The translations under genes and the position numbers were made by a program. Shown one piece after another: positions 25,869-36,947 of a stretch of DNA of 64,000 nt (the stretch's first letter is position 1; every line of letters begins with the position of its first letter). Origin of the DNA: Solirubrobacterales bacterium (GTDB lineage Bacteria > Actinomycetota > Thermoleophilia > Solirubrobacterales > Solirubrobacteraceae); NCBI GenBank assembly GCA_025963965.1, contig JAOPZS010000080.1:16790-80789 (forward strand), in the 5' to 3' direction. The notes under the pieces are model-generated. The model saw nothing but the letters and a program-made list of their open reading frames with translations. It made no database searches and had not been told where the DNA came from.

Positions 25869-26264
25869 TCAGCGCAGCGCGTGCCGGCGGCCGGCCGCCG
25901 GCAGGGCGTATCGCAGGGTGCACGCGGTCAGCTGCCCGGAGAGCTCGCGGGCGGCACGAAGCGTCCTCACGGAGCCTCCCTCGGCGAGCACGGCGGCCGC
26001 CAGCTCTCCGATCACGTCGGCCGTCGCGCGCATTGGGCGGCCGCACACGGGGCAGGCCGTCCCGCCCAGCGCAAGCCACCGCGAGCGGTCACAGACGACG
26101 CCCGGTACAACCGCACCCTCCTGGACGTAGAGAGTCTCGACGGCGGCCGCCGAAGCGGCCCACAGGCACGCGGTCAATCCGACTGCGGCAAAGCCTTCCG
26201 CCGCGGCGATCGCGATCGTCGCGGTGACCGAGGGCTGCTGCTCGTCCGGAGGCACTCCGACCAT
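25869..26264 (-). CDS. Lone C-terminal domain of a bacterial eRF1-like (baeRF) protein
   Basis: A 131-residue protein. From residue 45 it reads ETLYVQEGAVVPGVVC, then ACPVCGRPMRATADVIGELA and a VRTLRAARELSG helix, closely like the last domain (eRF1 domain 3, zinc-knuckle insert) of bacterial archaeo-eukaryotic release-factor homologues. The domains that normally precede it are absent. The first CxxC of the knuckle is reduced to C-x-x-S, while the second (CPVC) remains. It starts 3 bases after the PCD-like gene and is co-transcribed. Whether it binds ribosomes is unknown. Confidence 0.6.
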   Translation of the reverse strand: MVGVPPDEQQPSVTATIAIAAAEGFAAVGLTACLWAASAAAVETLYVQEGAVVPGVVCDRSRWLALGGTACPVCGRPMRATADVIGELAAAVLAEGGSVRTLRAARELSGQLTACTLRYALPAAGRRHALR

Positions 26265-26267
26265 GGC

Positions 26268-26549
26268 TCAGCGTCCGATCAGCGTCTCCACCTTTTCGAG
26301 TAGCCGCAGCTCACCCTGCGTGATGCCCGCGTGATGTGGGTTGGCGATCGTCAGCCGCACGCGGTTGAAGGCGAAGATGCACATGTCGGGGCGGCGCAGG
26401 TGGTCCTCCGCCGCCGCCGCCACCCGCTCGACGAATCCGAGGGCCTCCTCGAAGTCTCGAAACGAGAGCTCGCGTGTGAGCGATCCGCCGCGGCGGCGCC
26501 AGCCCTGAGGCAGGGGCCGGCGCCGCGCAGCGACGAGTCCAGCGCTCAT
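26268..26549 (-). CDS. PCD/DCoH-like protein (pterin carbinolamine dehydratase fold)
   Basis: A 93-residue protein matching the pterin-4a-carbinolamine dehydratase fold: SLTRELSFRDFEEALGFVERVA, then FAFNRVRLTIANPHHAGIT. In the catalytic motif E-x3-H-H-P, both histidines are replaced by arginine (E48 to R52-R53-P54); only the later histidine (H72/H73) remains. Dehydratase activity is therefore doubtful. It overlaps the upstream Hsp20 by 4 bases. Confidence 0.72.
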   Translation of the reverse strand: MSAGLVAARRRPLPQGWRRRGGSLTRELSFRDFEEALGFVERVAAAAEDHLRRPDMCIFAFNRVRLTIANPHHAGITQGELRLLEKVETLIGR

Positions 26550-27028
26550 CCCGGCTTGACCTCGATCCGCCGTCGCCGGGCACGCTCGGACTTCGGCACG
26601 CGCACGCTGAGCACGCCGTCGTGGAGCTTCGCTTCCACGTGCTCCTCGTCGGCCTGACCAGGAAGCACCACGCGATACTCGAACTCACCGGTTCGCCGTG
26701 TGCGCTTGCGCAGGACGCCCTTGCGTTCCTTCTCCTTGATCTCGCCTGAGATGATCAGCTCGGAGTCGCGCAGCTCGACGTTGATGTCATCCCCCTCGAC
26801 GCTAGGCAGCTCCGCCTCGACGATCCAGGCGTCCTCGGTCTCCTCGACGTCGGCCAGCGGCGTCCATGTTCCTCCGTTGCCGCTCGCGACCGGTGACCAG
26901 ACGCTGTCCAGCAGCCGACCGAACTGTCGATTGAACTGCTCCAGCTCTCCGAACGGCTCCCAGCGGGCTTCCGCCTGCTGCGGTCGCGTTCTGGCCGGTG
27001 AATCGCTCTGTCGCGTTGGCAGGGCCAT
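26546..27028 (-). CDS. Small heat-shock protein Hsp20 (alpha-crystallin), B
   Basis: A 160-residue protein with the alpha-crystallin domain at about 55-157 (WIVEAELPSVEGDDINVELR, LIISGEIKEKERKGV, and GVLSVRVPK near the end). The N-terminus FGELEQFNRQFGRLLDSVW is typical of class-A Hsp20. It is the first gene of a three-gene unit and is divergent from dnaK, which suggests shared heat-shock control. Confidence 0.93.
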   Translation of the reverse strand: MALPTRQSDSPARTRPQQAEARWEPFGELEQFNRQFGRLLDSVWSPVASGNGGTWTPLADVEETEDAWIVEAELPSVEGDDINVELRDSELIISGEIKEKERKGVLRKRTRRTGEFEYRVVLPGQADEEHVEAKLHDGVLSVRVPKSERARRRRIEVKPG

Positions 27029-27187
27029 CGTCGCTCCTTTCGCCGCATGTCGTATTGGCGTTGGTGTTAGGCCACCATGCGCAAACGCAAGGCAGCGGCG
27101 AGTGTGCGGCGGTGGAGGTTGACGACCCGCGCCTTTGCCCTAGCGACGGTTGTAAGGAACTGCTCGCTGAAGATGAGAGGAGTCGGC
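27029..27187. promoter_or_regulatory. Divergent hsp20/dnaK control region
   Basis: These 159 bases separate the starts of divergent hsp20-B and dnaK. I see a possible -35 TTGACG at 27119-27124 for dnaK without a good -10 at 16-18 bases. I see neither a CIRCE element (TTAGCACTC-N9-GAGTGCTAA) nor a clear HAIR element (CTTGAGT-N7-ACTCAAG). GAGAGGAG before 27188 is the dnaK ribosome site. Confidence 0.4.
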
Positions 27188-29057
<1,870 letters not shown>

Positions 29058-29080
<23 letters not shown>

Positions 29081-29633
29081 GTCGGGCGAGCAGCCCGGCG
29101 CCGAGCGCATCGGCGCGGACGACGGGCAGCAGGCCACGGGCAGCCCGGAGTCCGAGGCGGTGCCCTCTCCGGAGCCGCCTCGTGAAGCGGAGGACCTGAG
29201 TGGCGAGCTTGCGCGCATCGAGGATCGCTACAGACGCGCACTTGCCGATCTCGACAACTACCGCAAGCGTGCCGGCCGTGAACTCGAGCGACGGGTCCTG
29301 GAAGCTCAGGAGTCGGTGCTTCGCGACTGGCTCGACGTCGTCGACAGCGTCGAGCGGGCGATGCAGATGGAAGCGAAGGGCCCATGCCGGGAGGGACTCG
29401 AAGCGGTGCTCGCGCAGATGGACAGCGTCCTGCAGCGGCACGGAGTCGAACGGACAGGCGCGCGGGGCGAGCGCTTCGACCCGGAGCGCCACGAGGCAGT
29501 TGCCACCCGAGCGGGCGGCGAGTCACCGGACCAGACGGTGCTCGACGTGCAGCGCTCGGGCTTTGCCCGCGCGGAGCGCGTGATCCGCCCAGCCCAGGTG
29601 GTGGTCGCGCGTGCGGGCGAGCATGCAGGCTGA
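29058..29633 (+). CDS. grpE: Nucleotide exchange factor GrpE
   Basis: A 191-residue protein. An acidic disordered N-terminus is followed by a long coiled helix ([20 protein letters not shown]), the segment that dimerises and contacts DnaK, and a C-terminal beta domain ([20 protein letters not shown], then [10 protein letters not shown]). It exchanges ADP on DnaK. AGGAGG lies inside the dnaK end, 5-6 bases before ATG 29058. Confidence 0.95.
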
Positions 29634-30589
29634 TGGCCGTCTCATTCCAGGACTACTACGAGGCGCTGGAGGTCCCACGCGACGCCAGCCCGGATGACAT
29701 CCGCGCCGCCTACCGCAGGCTCGCTCGCAAATACCACCCCGACGTGAACAAAGAGCCCGGCGCGGAGGACCGCTTCAAGGAGATCTCCGAGGCCTACGAG
29801 GTTCTCCGCGATGAGGAGAAGCGCGCACAGTACGACCGCTTCGGCCAGAACTGGAAAGCCGGTCAGGACGTCTCTGACGCCGGCGGGTTCGAGGGCTTCC
29901 GGGGCGGAGAGGGATTCCGGGGCGGGGAGGGCTTCTCCGACGTGAGGTTCGATTTCGGCGGCGGGGACTTCAGCGACTTCTTCGAGGGGATGTTCGGAGG
30001 ACGGGGGCGCCGGGGCGGCAACGGCAGGGCCGGGCAAGCCGGCTTCGACGGCTTCTCGATGCGCGGCGGCGACCAGGAGGCCGTCCTCGAATTGACCCTC
30101 GAGGAGGCAGCCCGAGGCGGCAAGCGCCGGATCTCGCTCGGCGACGGTCGCGACTTCGAGGTCGAGATCCCGCGTGGCGTGCGCGACGGGCAGCGGATCC
30201 GGCTCGCCGGACAGGGCGGCTCCGGAGTCGCCGGCGGATCCGCCGGCGACCTGCTCCTGCGCGTGCGCCTGAAGCCAGACCCCCGATTCCGCGTGGAGGG
30301 ACGCGACCTGTACGTCGAACTGCCGACCTCACCATGGGAGGCGGCGCTCGGAGCCGAGGTGCCGGTGCCGACGCTGGAGGGCAGCGCGCGCGTGCGGGTT
30401 CCGCCGGGCTCCTCGACGGGCCGGCGCCTGCGCCTGCGCGGCCAGGGGCTGCCCGACCCGGGCGGCAGGTCTGGGGACCTCTACGCCGAGATCGCCGTGC
30501 ACGTGCCCAAGAAACTGAGCAAACGTGAACGGGAGCTGTTCGAGGAGCTGGCCGCCACGTCCAAGTTCGACCCCCGCAGGGGGCGCTGA
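29633..30589 (+). CDS. dnaJ: DnaJ/CbpA-type Hsp40 (no zinc finger)
   Basis: A 318-residue J protein with HPD at residues 35-37, a Gly/Phe-rich region with repeated [10 protein letters not shown], and two C-terminal substrate-binding domains. It lacks the four CxxCxGxG zinc repeats of classical DnaJ and so is of the CbpA/type-II kind. It stimulates DnaK ATPase. TGATG overlaps join it to grpE upstream and hspR downstream. Confidence 0.95.
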   Translation: MAVSFQDYYEALEVPRDASPDDIRAAYRRLARKYHPDVNKEPGAEDRFKEISEAYEVLRDEEKRAQYDRFGQNWKAGQDVSDAGGFEGFRGGEGFRGGEGFSDVRFDFGGGDFSDFFEGMFGGRGRRGGNGRAGQAGFDGFSMRGGDQEAVLELTLEEAARGGKRRISLGDGRDFEVEIPRGVRDGQRIRLAGQGGSGVAGGSAGDLLLRVRLKPDPRFRVEGRDLYVELPTSPWEAALGAEVPVPTLEGSARVRVPPGSSTGRRLRLRGQGLPDPGGRSGDLYAEIAVHVPKKLSKRERELFEELAATSKFDPRRGR

Positions 30590-30924
30590 TGGCATCCGCG
30601 ACGCGCGCGAAACCAGTGCAGCCACCGGCCACCCGGGACCCGTCCCTGGTGGCGCTCGAGACCCTGGCCCAGCGCGCCGGGCTGCATCCCGAGACGGTGC
30701 GGCGGCTGAGCCGCCTCGGCCTGATCGAACCCGGCGGCGGCACCGCGGCAGCGCCCCTCTACCGCGCGCGTGACGTCGAGCTCCTGCTCAGAGCAGTTCG
30801 GCTGCGGGGCGGCCTCGGCCTGAACTACGCAGGCGCGGTGCTCGCCTGCGAACTGCTTGCCCGTATCGAGGAGCTCGAACTGCGGCTGCGCGCCGGCGCG
30901 CCGCGACACCCACACCGGAGGTGA
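30589..30924 (+). CDS. hspR: HspR-like MerR-family heat-shock regulator
   Basis: A 111-residue protein with a MerR helix-turn-helix at about 20-65 ([30 protein letters not shown]) and a C-terminal helix with [18 protein letters not shown]. Its place between dnaJ and clpB is that of HspR, which represses this operon and uses DnaK as co-repressor in Streptomyces and mycobacteria. CbpM-type modulators share the fold, but the order favours HspR. Confidence 0.85.
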   Translation: MASATRAKPVQPPATRDPSLVALETLAQRAGLHPETVRRLSRLGLIEPGGGTAAAPLYRARDVELLLRAVRLRGGLGLNYAGAVLACELLARIEELELRLRAGAPRHPHRR

Positions 30925-30928
30925 TCGC

Positions 30929-33598
30929 ATGGACCCCAACCGTCTCACGATGAAGAGCCAGGAAGCGCTGCACGACGCCCAGACACGGGCGCTGCGCTAC
31001 GGCCACACGGAGGTCGACGGCGATCATCTGCTGCTCGCCCTGCTCGAGCAGCCGGACGGGCTGATCCCGCGCCTGCTGAGCCGCGCCGATGTCGATACCG
31101 GCGCCGTTCGGGCCGCGCTCGAGCGGGCGCTCGAAAGCCGACCCCGCGTCAGCGGCCCCGGCGCAGATGGCGGGCAGATCGGCATCACCCGCGCTCTGGC
31201 CCAGCTGCTCGACGCCGCGCAGCAGGAGGCGGAGCGGCTCAAGGACGACTACGTGTCGGTGGAGCACATCGTGCTCGCCATGCTCGCGTCGGGCAACGAC
31301 ACCGGCGCAGGCAGGCTGCTGCGCGAGCATGGCCTCGACCGTGAGCGCCTGCTCGAGATCCTCACCCAGGTCCGCGGCGCCCAGCGAGTCACGAGCGCAA
31401 CGCCCGAGACCGCATACGAGGCCCTGGAGAAGTACGGACGCGACCTCGTCGACGCCGCCCGCACCGGTGCGCTCGACCCGGTGATCGGCCGCGACTCGGA
31501 GATCCGGCGGGTGATCCAGATCCTCTCGCGCAAGACGAAGAACAACCCGGTGCTCGTCGGCGATCCGGGCGTCGGCAAGACCGCGATCGTCGAGGGCCTG
31601 GCCCAGCGGATCGTGCGCGGCGACGTCCCCGAGGGCCTCAAGGAAAAGACGATCTTCGCCCTCGACATGGGGTCGCTCGTGGCCGGTGCGAAGTTCCGCG
31701 GCGAGTTCGAGGAGCGCCTGAAGGCGGTTCTCCAGGAGGTCAAGGCGGCGGAGGGGCGGATCATCCTGTTCATCGACGAGCTGCACACCGTCGTCGGGGC
31801 CGGCGCGGCCGAAGGCGCGATGGACGCGGGAAACATGCTCAAGCCGATGCTCGCTCGCGGCGAGCTGCACTGCATCGGCGCCACGACCCTCGACGAGTAC
31901 CGCCGCTACATCGAGAAGGACGCCGCGCTCGAGCGCCGCTTTCAGCCGGTCACTGTCGACGAGCCGTCCGTCGAGGACACGATCTCGATCCTGCGCGGAC
32001 TGCGCGAGCGCTTTGAGATCCACCACGGCGTTCGCATCCAGGACGCGGCCGTCGTCGCGGCCGCCACGCTCGCCGACCGGTACATCGCAGACCGCTTCCT
32101 CCCCGACAAGGCGATCGACCTCGTCGACGAGGCGTGCGCGGTGATCCGCACCGAGATCGACTCGATGCCCCAGGAGCTCGACGCGATCACACGTCGAGTG
32201 ATGCAGCTGGAGATCGAGGAGGCCGCTTTGAAGCAGGAGAGCGACAAGGCGAGCAAGGAGCGCCTCGAGGCCCTGCGCCGCGAACTCGCGGACCTGCGCG
32301 CCCAGGCCGACGCGATGACCGCCCAATGGGAGGCCGAGCGTCAGGCGATCCACAAGCTGCAGGCGCTGCGAGAGGAGCTCGAGCAGATCAGGCGGGAGAT
32401 CGAGGAGGCCGAGCGCAGCTATGACCTGAACCGGGCCGCCGAGCTCCGCCACGGGCGCCTTCCAGAGCTCGAGCGCCGCCTGGCAGCCGAAGAGGAGCGG
32501 CTGAACGAGAAGCAGGGCGGCACTCGTCTGCTGCGCGAGGAGGTGACCGAGGACGAGATCGCCGAGATCGTCGCGCGCTGGACGGGCATCCCGATGACGC
32601 GCCTGCTCGAGGGCGAGCGCGAGAAGCTCCTGAGACTCGACGAGGTGCTGCACGAACGCGTGATCGGCCAGGACGAGGCGGTGCGGCTGGTGGCCGACGC
32701 CGTGATCCGCGCGCGGGCCGGGATCAAGGACCCGCGACGGCCGATCGGCTCCTTCATCTTCCTCGGCCCCACCGGGGTGGGCAAGACCGAGCTCTCCCGT
32801 GCGCTCGCGCAGGCGCTGTTCGACTCCGAGGAGAACATCGTGCGCCTGGACATGTCGGAGTATCAGGAGCGACACACGGTCAGCCGCCTGATGGGGGCGC
32901 CTCCCGGCTATGTCGGCTACGAGGAGGGAGGCCAGCTGACCGAGGCGGTGCGGCGCAAGCCGTACTCGGTGGTCCTCTTCGACGAGATCGAGAAGGCCCA
33001 TCCCGATGTCTTCAACGCGCTCCTGCAGATCCTCGACGACGGGCGCCTGACCGACTCGCAGGGGCGCACCGTCAGCTTCCGCAACACGGTCGTCATCATG
33101 ACCTCCAACATCGGGTCGCTGCATCTGCTCGACGGGGTGACCGACACGGGTGAGATCCGCGACCCGGCGCGCGAGCTCGTGATGGGAGAGCTGCGCAGCC
33201 AGTTCCGGCCGGAGTTCCTCAACAGGGTCGACGAGATCGTGCTGTTCAAGCCGCTGACCCTGCAGGAGATCGAGCGGATCGTCGAACTGCAGATCGCCGA
33301 TGTCAGGGCACGCCTGGCCGATCGCCGGGTGGAGCTCGAGCTGAGCGACGCGGCGACGCAGCTGATCGCGCGGGAGGGCTATGACCCCGTCTACGGGGCG
33401 CGGCCGCTCCGCCGCTTCATCCAGCGTGAGGTCGAGACCCGCATCGGTCGCGCGCTGATCTCCGGTGAGATCGGCGAAGGCGCGAGGATCAGCGTCGAGT
33501 CAGACGGCGAGGAGCTGCTCGTGCGCTGGCGCCAGGCCGACAGCACAGACGAGAGCGAGCCGCAGGCGGGACGTGAACGGGCGACCGTCACCGCCTGA
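30929..33598 (+). CDS. clpB: ClpB disaggregase (Hsp104 type)
   Basis: An 889-residue AAA+ protein: Clp_N repeats (1-150), first Walker A GDPGVGKT at 211-218, a coiled-coil middle domain at about 400-530 ([20 protein letters not shown] and [20 protein letters not shown]), and second Walker A GPTGVGKT at 613-620. It extracts aggregated proteins with DnaK. GGAGGTGATCGC precedes ATG 30929. It is the last gene of the dnaK operon. Confidence 0.97.
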   Translation: MDPNRLTMKSQEALHDAQTRALRYGHTEVDGDHLLLALLEQPDGLIPRLLSRADVDTGAVRAALERALESRPRVSGPGADGGQIGITRALAQLLDAAQQEAERLKDDYVSVEHIVLAMLASGNDTGAGRLLREHGLDRERLLEILTQVRGAQRVTSATPETAYEALEKYGRDLVDAARTGALDPVIGRDSEIRRVIQILSRKTKNNPVLVGDPGVGKTAIVEGLAQRIVRGDVPEGLKEKTIFALDMGSLVAGAKFRGEFEERLKAVLQEVKAAEGRIILFIDELHTVVGAGAAEGAMDAGNMLKPMLARGELHCIGATTLDEYRRYIEKDAALERRFQPVTVDEPSVEDTISILRGLRERFEIHHGVRIQDAAVVAAATLADRYIADRFLPDKAIDLVDEACAVIRTEIDSMPQELDAITRRVMQLEIEEAALKQESDKASKERLEALRRELADLRAQADAMTAQWEAERQAIHKLQALREELEQIRREIEEAERSYDLNRAAELRHGRLPELERRLAAEEERLNEKQGGTRLLREEVTEDEIAEIVARWTGIPMTRLLEGEREKLLRLDEVLHERVIGQDEAVRLVADAVIRARAGIKDPRRPIGSFIFLGPTGVGKTELSRALAQALFDSEENIVRLDMSEYQERHTVSRLMGAPPGYVGYEEGGQLTEAVRRKPYSVVLFDEIEKAHPDVFNALLQILDDGRLTDSQGRTVSFRNTVVIMTSNIGSLHLLDGVTDTGEIRDPARELVMGELRSQFRPEFLNRVDEIVLFKPLTLQEIERIVELQIADVRARLADRRVELELSDAATQLIAREGYDPVYGARPLRRFIQREVETRIGRALISGEIGEGARISVESDGEELLVRWRQADSTDESEPQAGRERATVTA

Positions 33599-33612
33599 GA
33601 AGCCGCCGATCG

Positions 33613-33996
33613 TCACCGTCTCAGCGACGGTAGAACACGCTCGCCGAGGCGCTGGCTCGGCGCTGCTCCGGACAGCAGGAAGACCGGCCAGGAGACGGCC
33701 AGCGGCACCAGGTAGTCGAGCGGGCGCCTGCCCGCGGCGTCGAGTAGGCGTGGGCCCCGATCGTCGAGCCGGCGCACGCCGGCGCGTGAGGACTGCCAGG
33801 GCGCCCGCCCCGGGGCCCTCGGCAGGTCCAGCGGCGCGCGCCCGGGCCGGCGGCGGGGCTTGTCCGCGCCGATCTCGGCCAGGTACAGCTCGACGAGCGC
33901 GAGCTCGCGATGGCGCATGCGCCGGGCGGCGCCCATCGCGGCGAGCTCGGCGGCTTTCCGAGCCTCGCGCAGGCGCTCCTGACCGGCGCGGTTCAT
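33613..33996 (-). CDS. Small basic protein with one membrane helix
   Basis: A 127-residue protein, MNRAGQERLREARKAAELAA, with an Arg-rich first half, a PRRRPGRAPLDLPRAPGR stretch, and one membrane-like segment DYLVPLAVSWPVFLLSG before a short Arg tail. I do not recognise it. GGGAGGAGTACGGGC precedes ATG 33996. It overlaps the sigma-factor gene by 4 bases and is probably translated with it, so it could act on that sigma factor; this is only inferred from coupling. Confidence 0.6.
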   Translation of the reverse strand: MNRAGQERLREARKAAELAAMGAARRMRHRELALVELYLAEIGADKPRRRPGRAPLDLPRAPGRAPWQSSRAGVRRLDDRGPRLLDAAGRRPLDYLVPLAVSWPVFLLSGAAPSQRLGERVLPSLRR

Positions 33997-35018
33997 GCCC
34001 GTACTCCTCCCGGCATGCTCGACGGCGAGCGCTGGACACGCCTCTTGGCAGTCCGCCGGCGCCGCGGGGAAACGGGACCATGAGCAGTGGACGGGTCTCC
34101 GGAGTGCCGGTCGCTCCAGCCGGCGGGCCGCAGCGGACGAACTGTTCCGTGACCGACTGCGAGGGAGCTCGCCGGCGGTCTTCCTGTCGCAGCTTCGGAA
34201 GCCGCTTGCGCGCACCCAGCCGCGTACGCCGCGCGCATCTTCTCGAGAGCCGACTCCTCGATCTGTCGGACGCGCTCCGCGCTCACGCCCATCGTCTGGC
34301 CGAGCTCCCGAAGCGTGCGCGTTTTCCCGCCCAGCCCGTAGCGGACGGTGACGACCATCAACTCGCGCTCGCTGATCTCCCCCAGCAGCTTCGGGAGCTG
34401 CGAGACCTCGCGGCGCGTGGCCAGCTCGTCGTACGCCTCCTCGGCCGCAGGGTCGGCGAGCATGTCCCCGAACGTGGCGCCCCCGTCCCCGGCCTCGTGC
34501 AGCGGCTCGTCCAGGCCCCGTGAGGGACGGTCGGACACCCTGAGGCTCTGCAGGTGCTCGACCGTCATCTCGCACGCTGACGCAAGCTCTGCGACGGTCG
34601 GCTCGCGTCCCTGCTCGGCAACGAACGTGCGCCCTGTGGCGCGCACCGAAGCGAGCTGGCGCAAGGCGCGATCGGAGAGAACGACCGGCCGGGAAAGCTC
34701 GGCTACGAGCTGCTGCATCGCCTGGCGGACCCACCACGACGCATACGCCCAGAACGGCGTTCCCAGCTCGGGGTTGAACCGCTCGAGCGCGCGCAGCAGC
34801 CCGACGACGCCCTCCTGCAGGAGCTCGGCGCGATCGACTGCGGGCACGTGGCGATAGATCTGTGCGACGTGTCTGACCATCGGCATGAACGACTGGACGA
34901 ACTCGGCGCGCGCCCCAGGCCGGTGGCTGCGAGCGGCGAGCACGAGCTCCGCCTGTCTCCGCTGCGCTCGGGGGGTACGTGAGGGATGAAGCGCGGCATT
35001 CGAGACATCGGCAGACAT
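33993..35018 (-). CDS. Sigma-70 family RNA polymerase sigma factor (RpoD-like, group 2/3)
   Basis: A 341-residue protein. Region 2 reads ELLQEGVVGLLRALERFNPE and FWAYASWWVRQAMQQLV. Region 3 is about 125-200. Region 4 carries TLRELGQTMGVSAERVRQIE. Region 1.1 is absent, so it is not the housekeeping factor. An unusual basic tail of about 80 residues follows region 4 (SPRRRRTAKRRVQR). It is divergent from the PucR-type regulator and followed by a coupled small gene. Confidence 0.92.
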   Translation of the reverse strand: MSADVSNAALHPSRTPRAQRRQAELVLAARSHRPGARAEFVQSFMPMVRHVAQIYRHVPAVDRAELLQEGVVGLLRALERFNPELGTPFWAYASWWVRQAMQQLVAELSRPVVLSDRALRQLASVRATGRTFVAEQGREPTVAELASACEMTVEHLQSLRVSDRPSRGLDEPLHEAGDGGATFGDMLADPAAEEAYDELATRREVSQLPKLLGEISERELMVVTVRYGLGGKTRTLRELGQTMGVSAERVRQIEESALEKMRAAYAAGCAQAASEAATGRPPASSLAVGHGTVRPLRPAGWSDRHSGDPSTAHGPVSPRRRRTAKRRVQRSPSSMPGGVRA

Positions 35019-35299
35019 GATCGGAGGGACCTCCGTCGCTGGGGGGATATCTGGTGCCGGGAAGGGAGGCTTTCGGCTCCCCGCGACCGACCGTGACCCC
35101 AGGTCTACCCGGGCGCCCCACCGGCACTCTTGTCACATATGCCGAATCGTTCCTCGTTTTCGTGACGCCTGCACAACAAGCGGACGGGCCGGGCTGGATC
35201 TGTGACATAGCTGGATCGAACGACCGGGCACGCCGACGACGCCCCCTCAACCCAGCTCTCATCACATCGTTCGGTAGGACAAGCCGAGTTGGCCTTACG

Positions 35300-36808
35300 A
35301 TGGCCCTTGTGGCCTCTCTCGCAGAGCTGGTCGCATCTCCTGCCCTCACCCCGCTGTTGGGCTACGTGTCACGCCCGGCAACGGACGTGGCCGTGGAGGG
35401 CGTCGCCCTCGTCGAGGATCTCGGCCACCTCGAGAAGGTCCCGCGGCGCTCGATCGCATTGCTCGCGCGACAGGTGTCGGCGACGGTGAGCAGCTATCGC
35501 TTCGACATGGCGCTGCGGGTCGCGCGCCCTCGCAAGGTGGCGGCGGTCGTGGTGCGCGCAGCGGATGTCCCCAGCATCACCTCGACGACGGTTGCGATCG
35601 CGCAGCGCTCCGGTACCGCGATCCTCAGAGCCGGGGATGACATCAACCTCGCCGAGGTGACGGTTGCGATCGGCCGCGAGCTCGCCGGCAGCGCGGACGT
35701 GGCGTTGCTGCGCGCGCACACGGCGTTGCGCGCCATCGAGGCGCACCCGGCGGACGCCGGAGTCGAGTCGCTGCTCGCACGCACGAGCGGCGCGCTCGGG
35801 GTGCGGATCTCGATGACCGAGACCCAGCCGCCGGATCGCCCGGCGCGTGCGATCCGCGGCGACGGCGGCGTCGCCGGCTGGCTCACGGCACCGCCACAGG
35901 AGGGGGACATGGCGATGGGGGTTGAGATCGTGCTCTACGTGGCCGTGCAGCGCGTCGCGGAGGCGCTCTCGCGCGCGCAGCGCGCGGCGGAGCTCCCGAC
36001 CCGATCCCGCCTCGATGCGCTCACGGACCTGCTCGCCTCGACGCCGAAAACGAGAGAGCAGGCGACCCTTCGCGTTCGCAGCCTCGGCTTTCCGGTCGAC
36101 AGCTGGCATGTCGTGGTCAGGTTGGACTTCGAAGACCTGTCGGACCCTCCCGCCGGCGGGGAGCTCGCCGCATACGACGAGCGGGTGCGGCTCGGAGCTG
36201 CCGCTCTGCGAGCCACGCGCACAGCTGGCGGAACGTGGCACGAGGCGCGCACCACCGACGAGCTGCTCCTGATCCGGAGCTACCAGTCCGACCCGGGGCC
36301 GCTTGCCGCACGAGAGGTCGCAGGCGTGATGGAGACGGTGCTCGTGACCGTGCGCGAGAAAATCCCCACGGCCGTGATCCGCTGCGGTGTGGGCATGGCA
36401 GCGGCCGGCGCGAGCGGCCTGCTCGCCTCATCGGGGGAGTCCAAAGCCGCCGTGCTCGCCGGCCGCACGGGCCAGTCCGGCTCCGTCGCCGTCGCGTTCG
36501 ACAACTTCGGCCTGCGCCGCACGCTCGTCGAGTGGTACGCCTCCGACACGGCGCGCGAGGCTGCCACGGCGGTGCTGGCGCCACTCTCCTCGCTCGGAGG
36601 GGTGCGCGCCGAGCGCCTGATCCAGACGCTGCACGTCTACCTCGACGAACGCGGCTCGCTCACGCGCACCGCGCAGCGCATGAACCTGCATCGCAACGCC
36701 GTCGCCTACCGAGTGAACCGCGCCTTCGAGCTGCTCGAGGTCGATCGCGAGAGCGCCGACGACCTGCTGCTGCTGCAGCTGGCCTGCCGCGCGCGAGACC
36801 TCTCCTGA
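35300..36808 (+). CDS. PucR-type transcriptional regulator
   Basis: A 502-residue protein. The first 250 residues have a beta-rich sensor-like domain; the centre is GGDEF-like; the C-terminus has the PucR helix-turn-helix HVYLDERGSLTRTAQRMNLH followed by RNAVAYRVNRAFELL. PucR-type regulators control purine or aromatic catabolism and other pathways; its target is not evident. ATG 35300 is chosen because the more upstream reading is low-complexity; no good ribosome site is visible. The 281-base gap to the sigma gene is relatively AT-rich (TTGTCACATATG near 35130, CTGTGACATAG near 35201) and may hold divergent promoters. Confidence 0.8.
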   Translation: MALVASLAELVASPALTPLLGYVSRPATDVAVEGVALVEDLGHLEKVPRRSIALLARQVSATVSSYRFDMALRVARPRKVAAVVVRAADVPSITSTTVAIAQRSGTAILRAGDDINLAEVTVAIGRELAGSADVALLRAHTALRAIEAHPADAGVESLLARTSGALGVRISMTETQPPDRPARAIRGDGGVAGWLTAPPQEGDMAMGVEIVLYVAVQRVAEALSRAQRAAELPTRSRLDALTDLLASTPKTREQATLRVRSLGFPVDSWHVVVRLDFEDLSDPPAGGELAAYDERVRLGAAALRATRTAGGTWHEARTTDELLLIRSYQSDPGPLAAREVAGVMETVLVTVREKIPTAVIRCGVGMAAAGASGLLASSGESKAAVLAGRTGQSGSVAVAFDNFGLRRTLVEWYASDTAREAATAVLAPLSSLGGVRAERLIQTLHVYLDERGSLTRTAQRMNLHRNAVAYRVNRAFELLEVDRESADDLLLLQLACRARDLS

Positions 36809-36947
36809 GCGCACTTGCGACGGCACTGCTGCGCACCGGCGCCTACCGCTGGGCCTCGCCCGGGCCGCGCGCGGGTTTGCCGCCGCACGCCTTTGGCCTA
36901 TCCCCTTAACTGCGCCGAGCTGCGTGCGCAGCCGGCGAACTGCCGAC

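Noticed and set aside
30788-33124. 778-residue minus-strand frame opposite clpB
   Set aside because: Antisense of clpB; repetitive Leu/Val/Asp composition from codon mirroring.
35119-35215. TGTCACATA and TGTGACATA copies before the PucR-type gene
   Set aside because: They resemble CRP half-sites but are 70 bases apart and not arranged as a palindrome.
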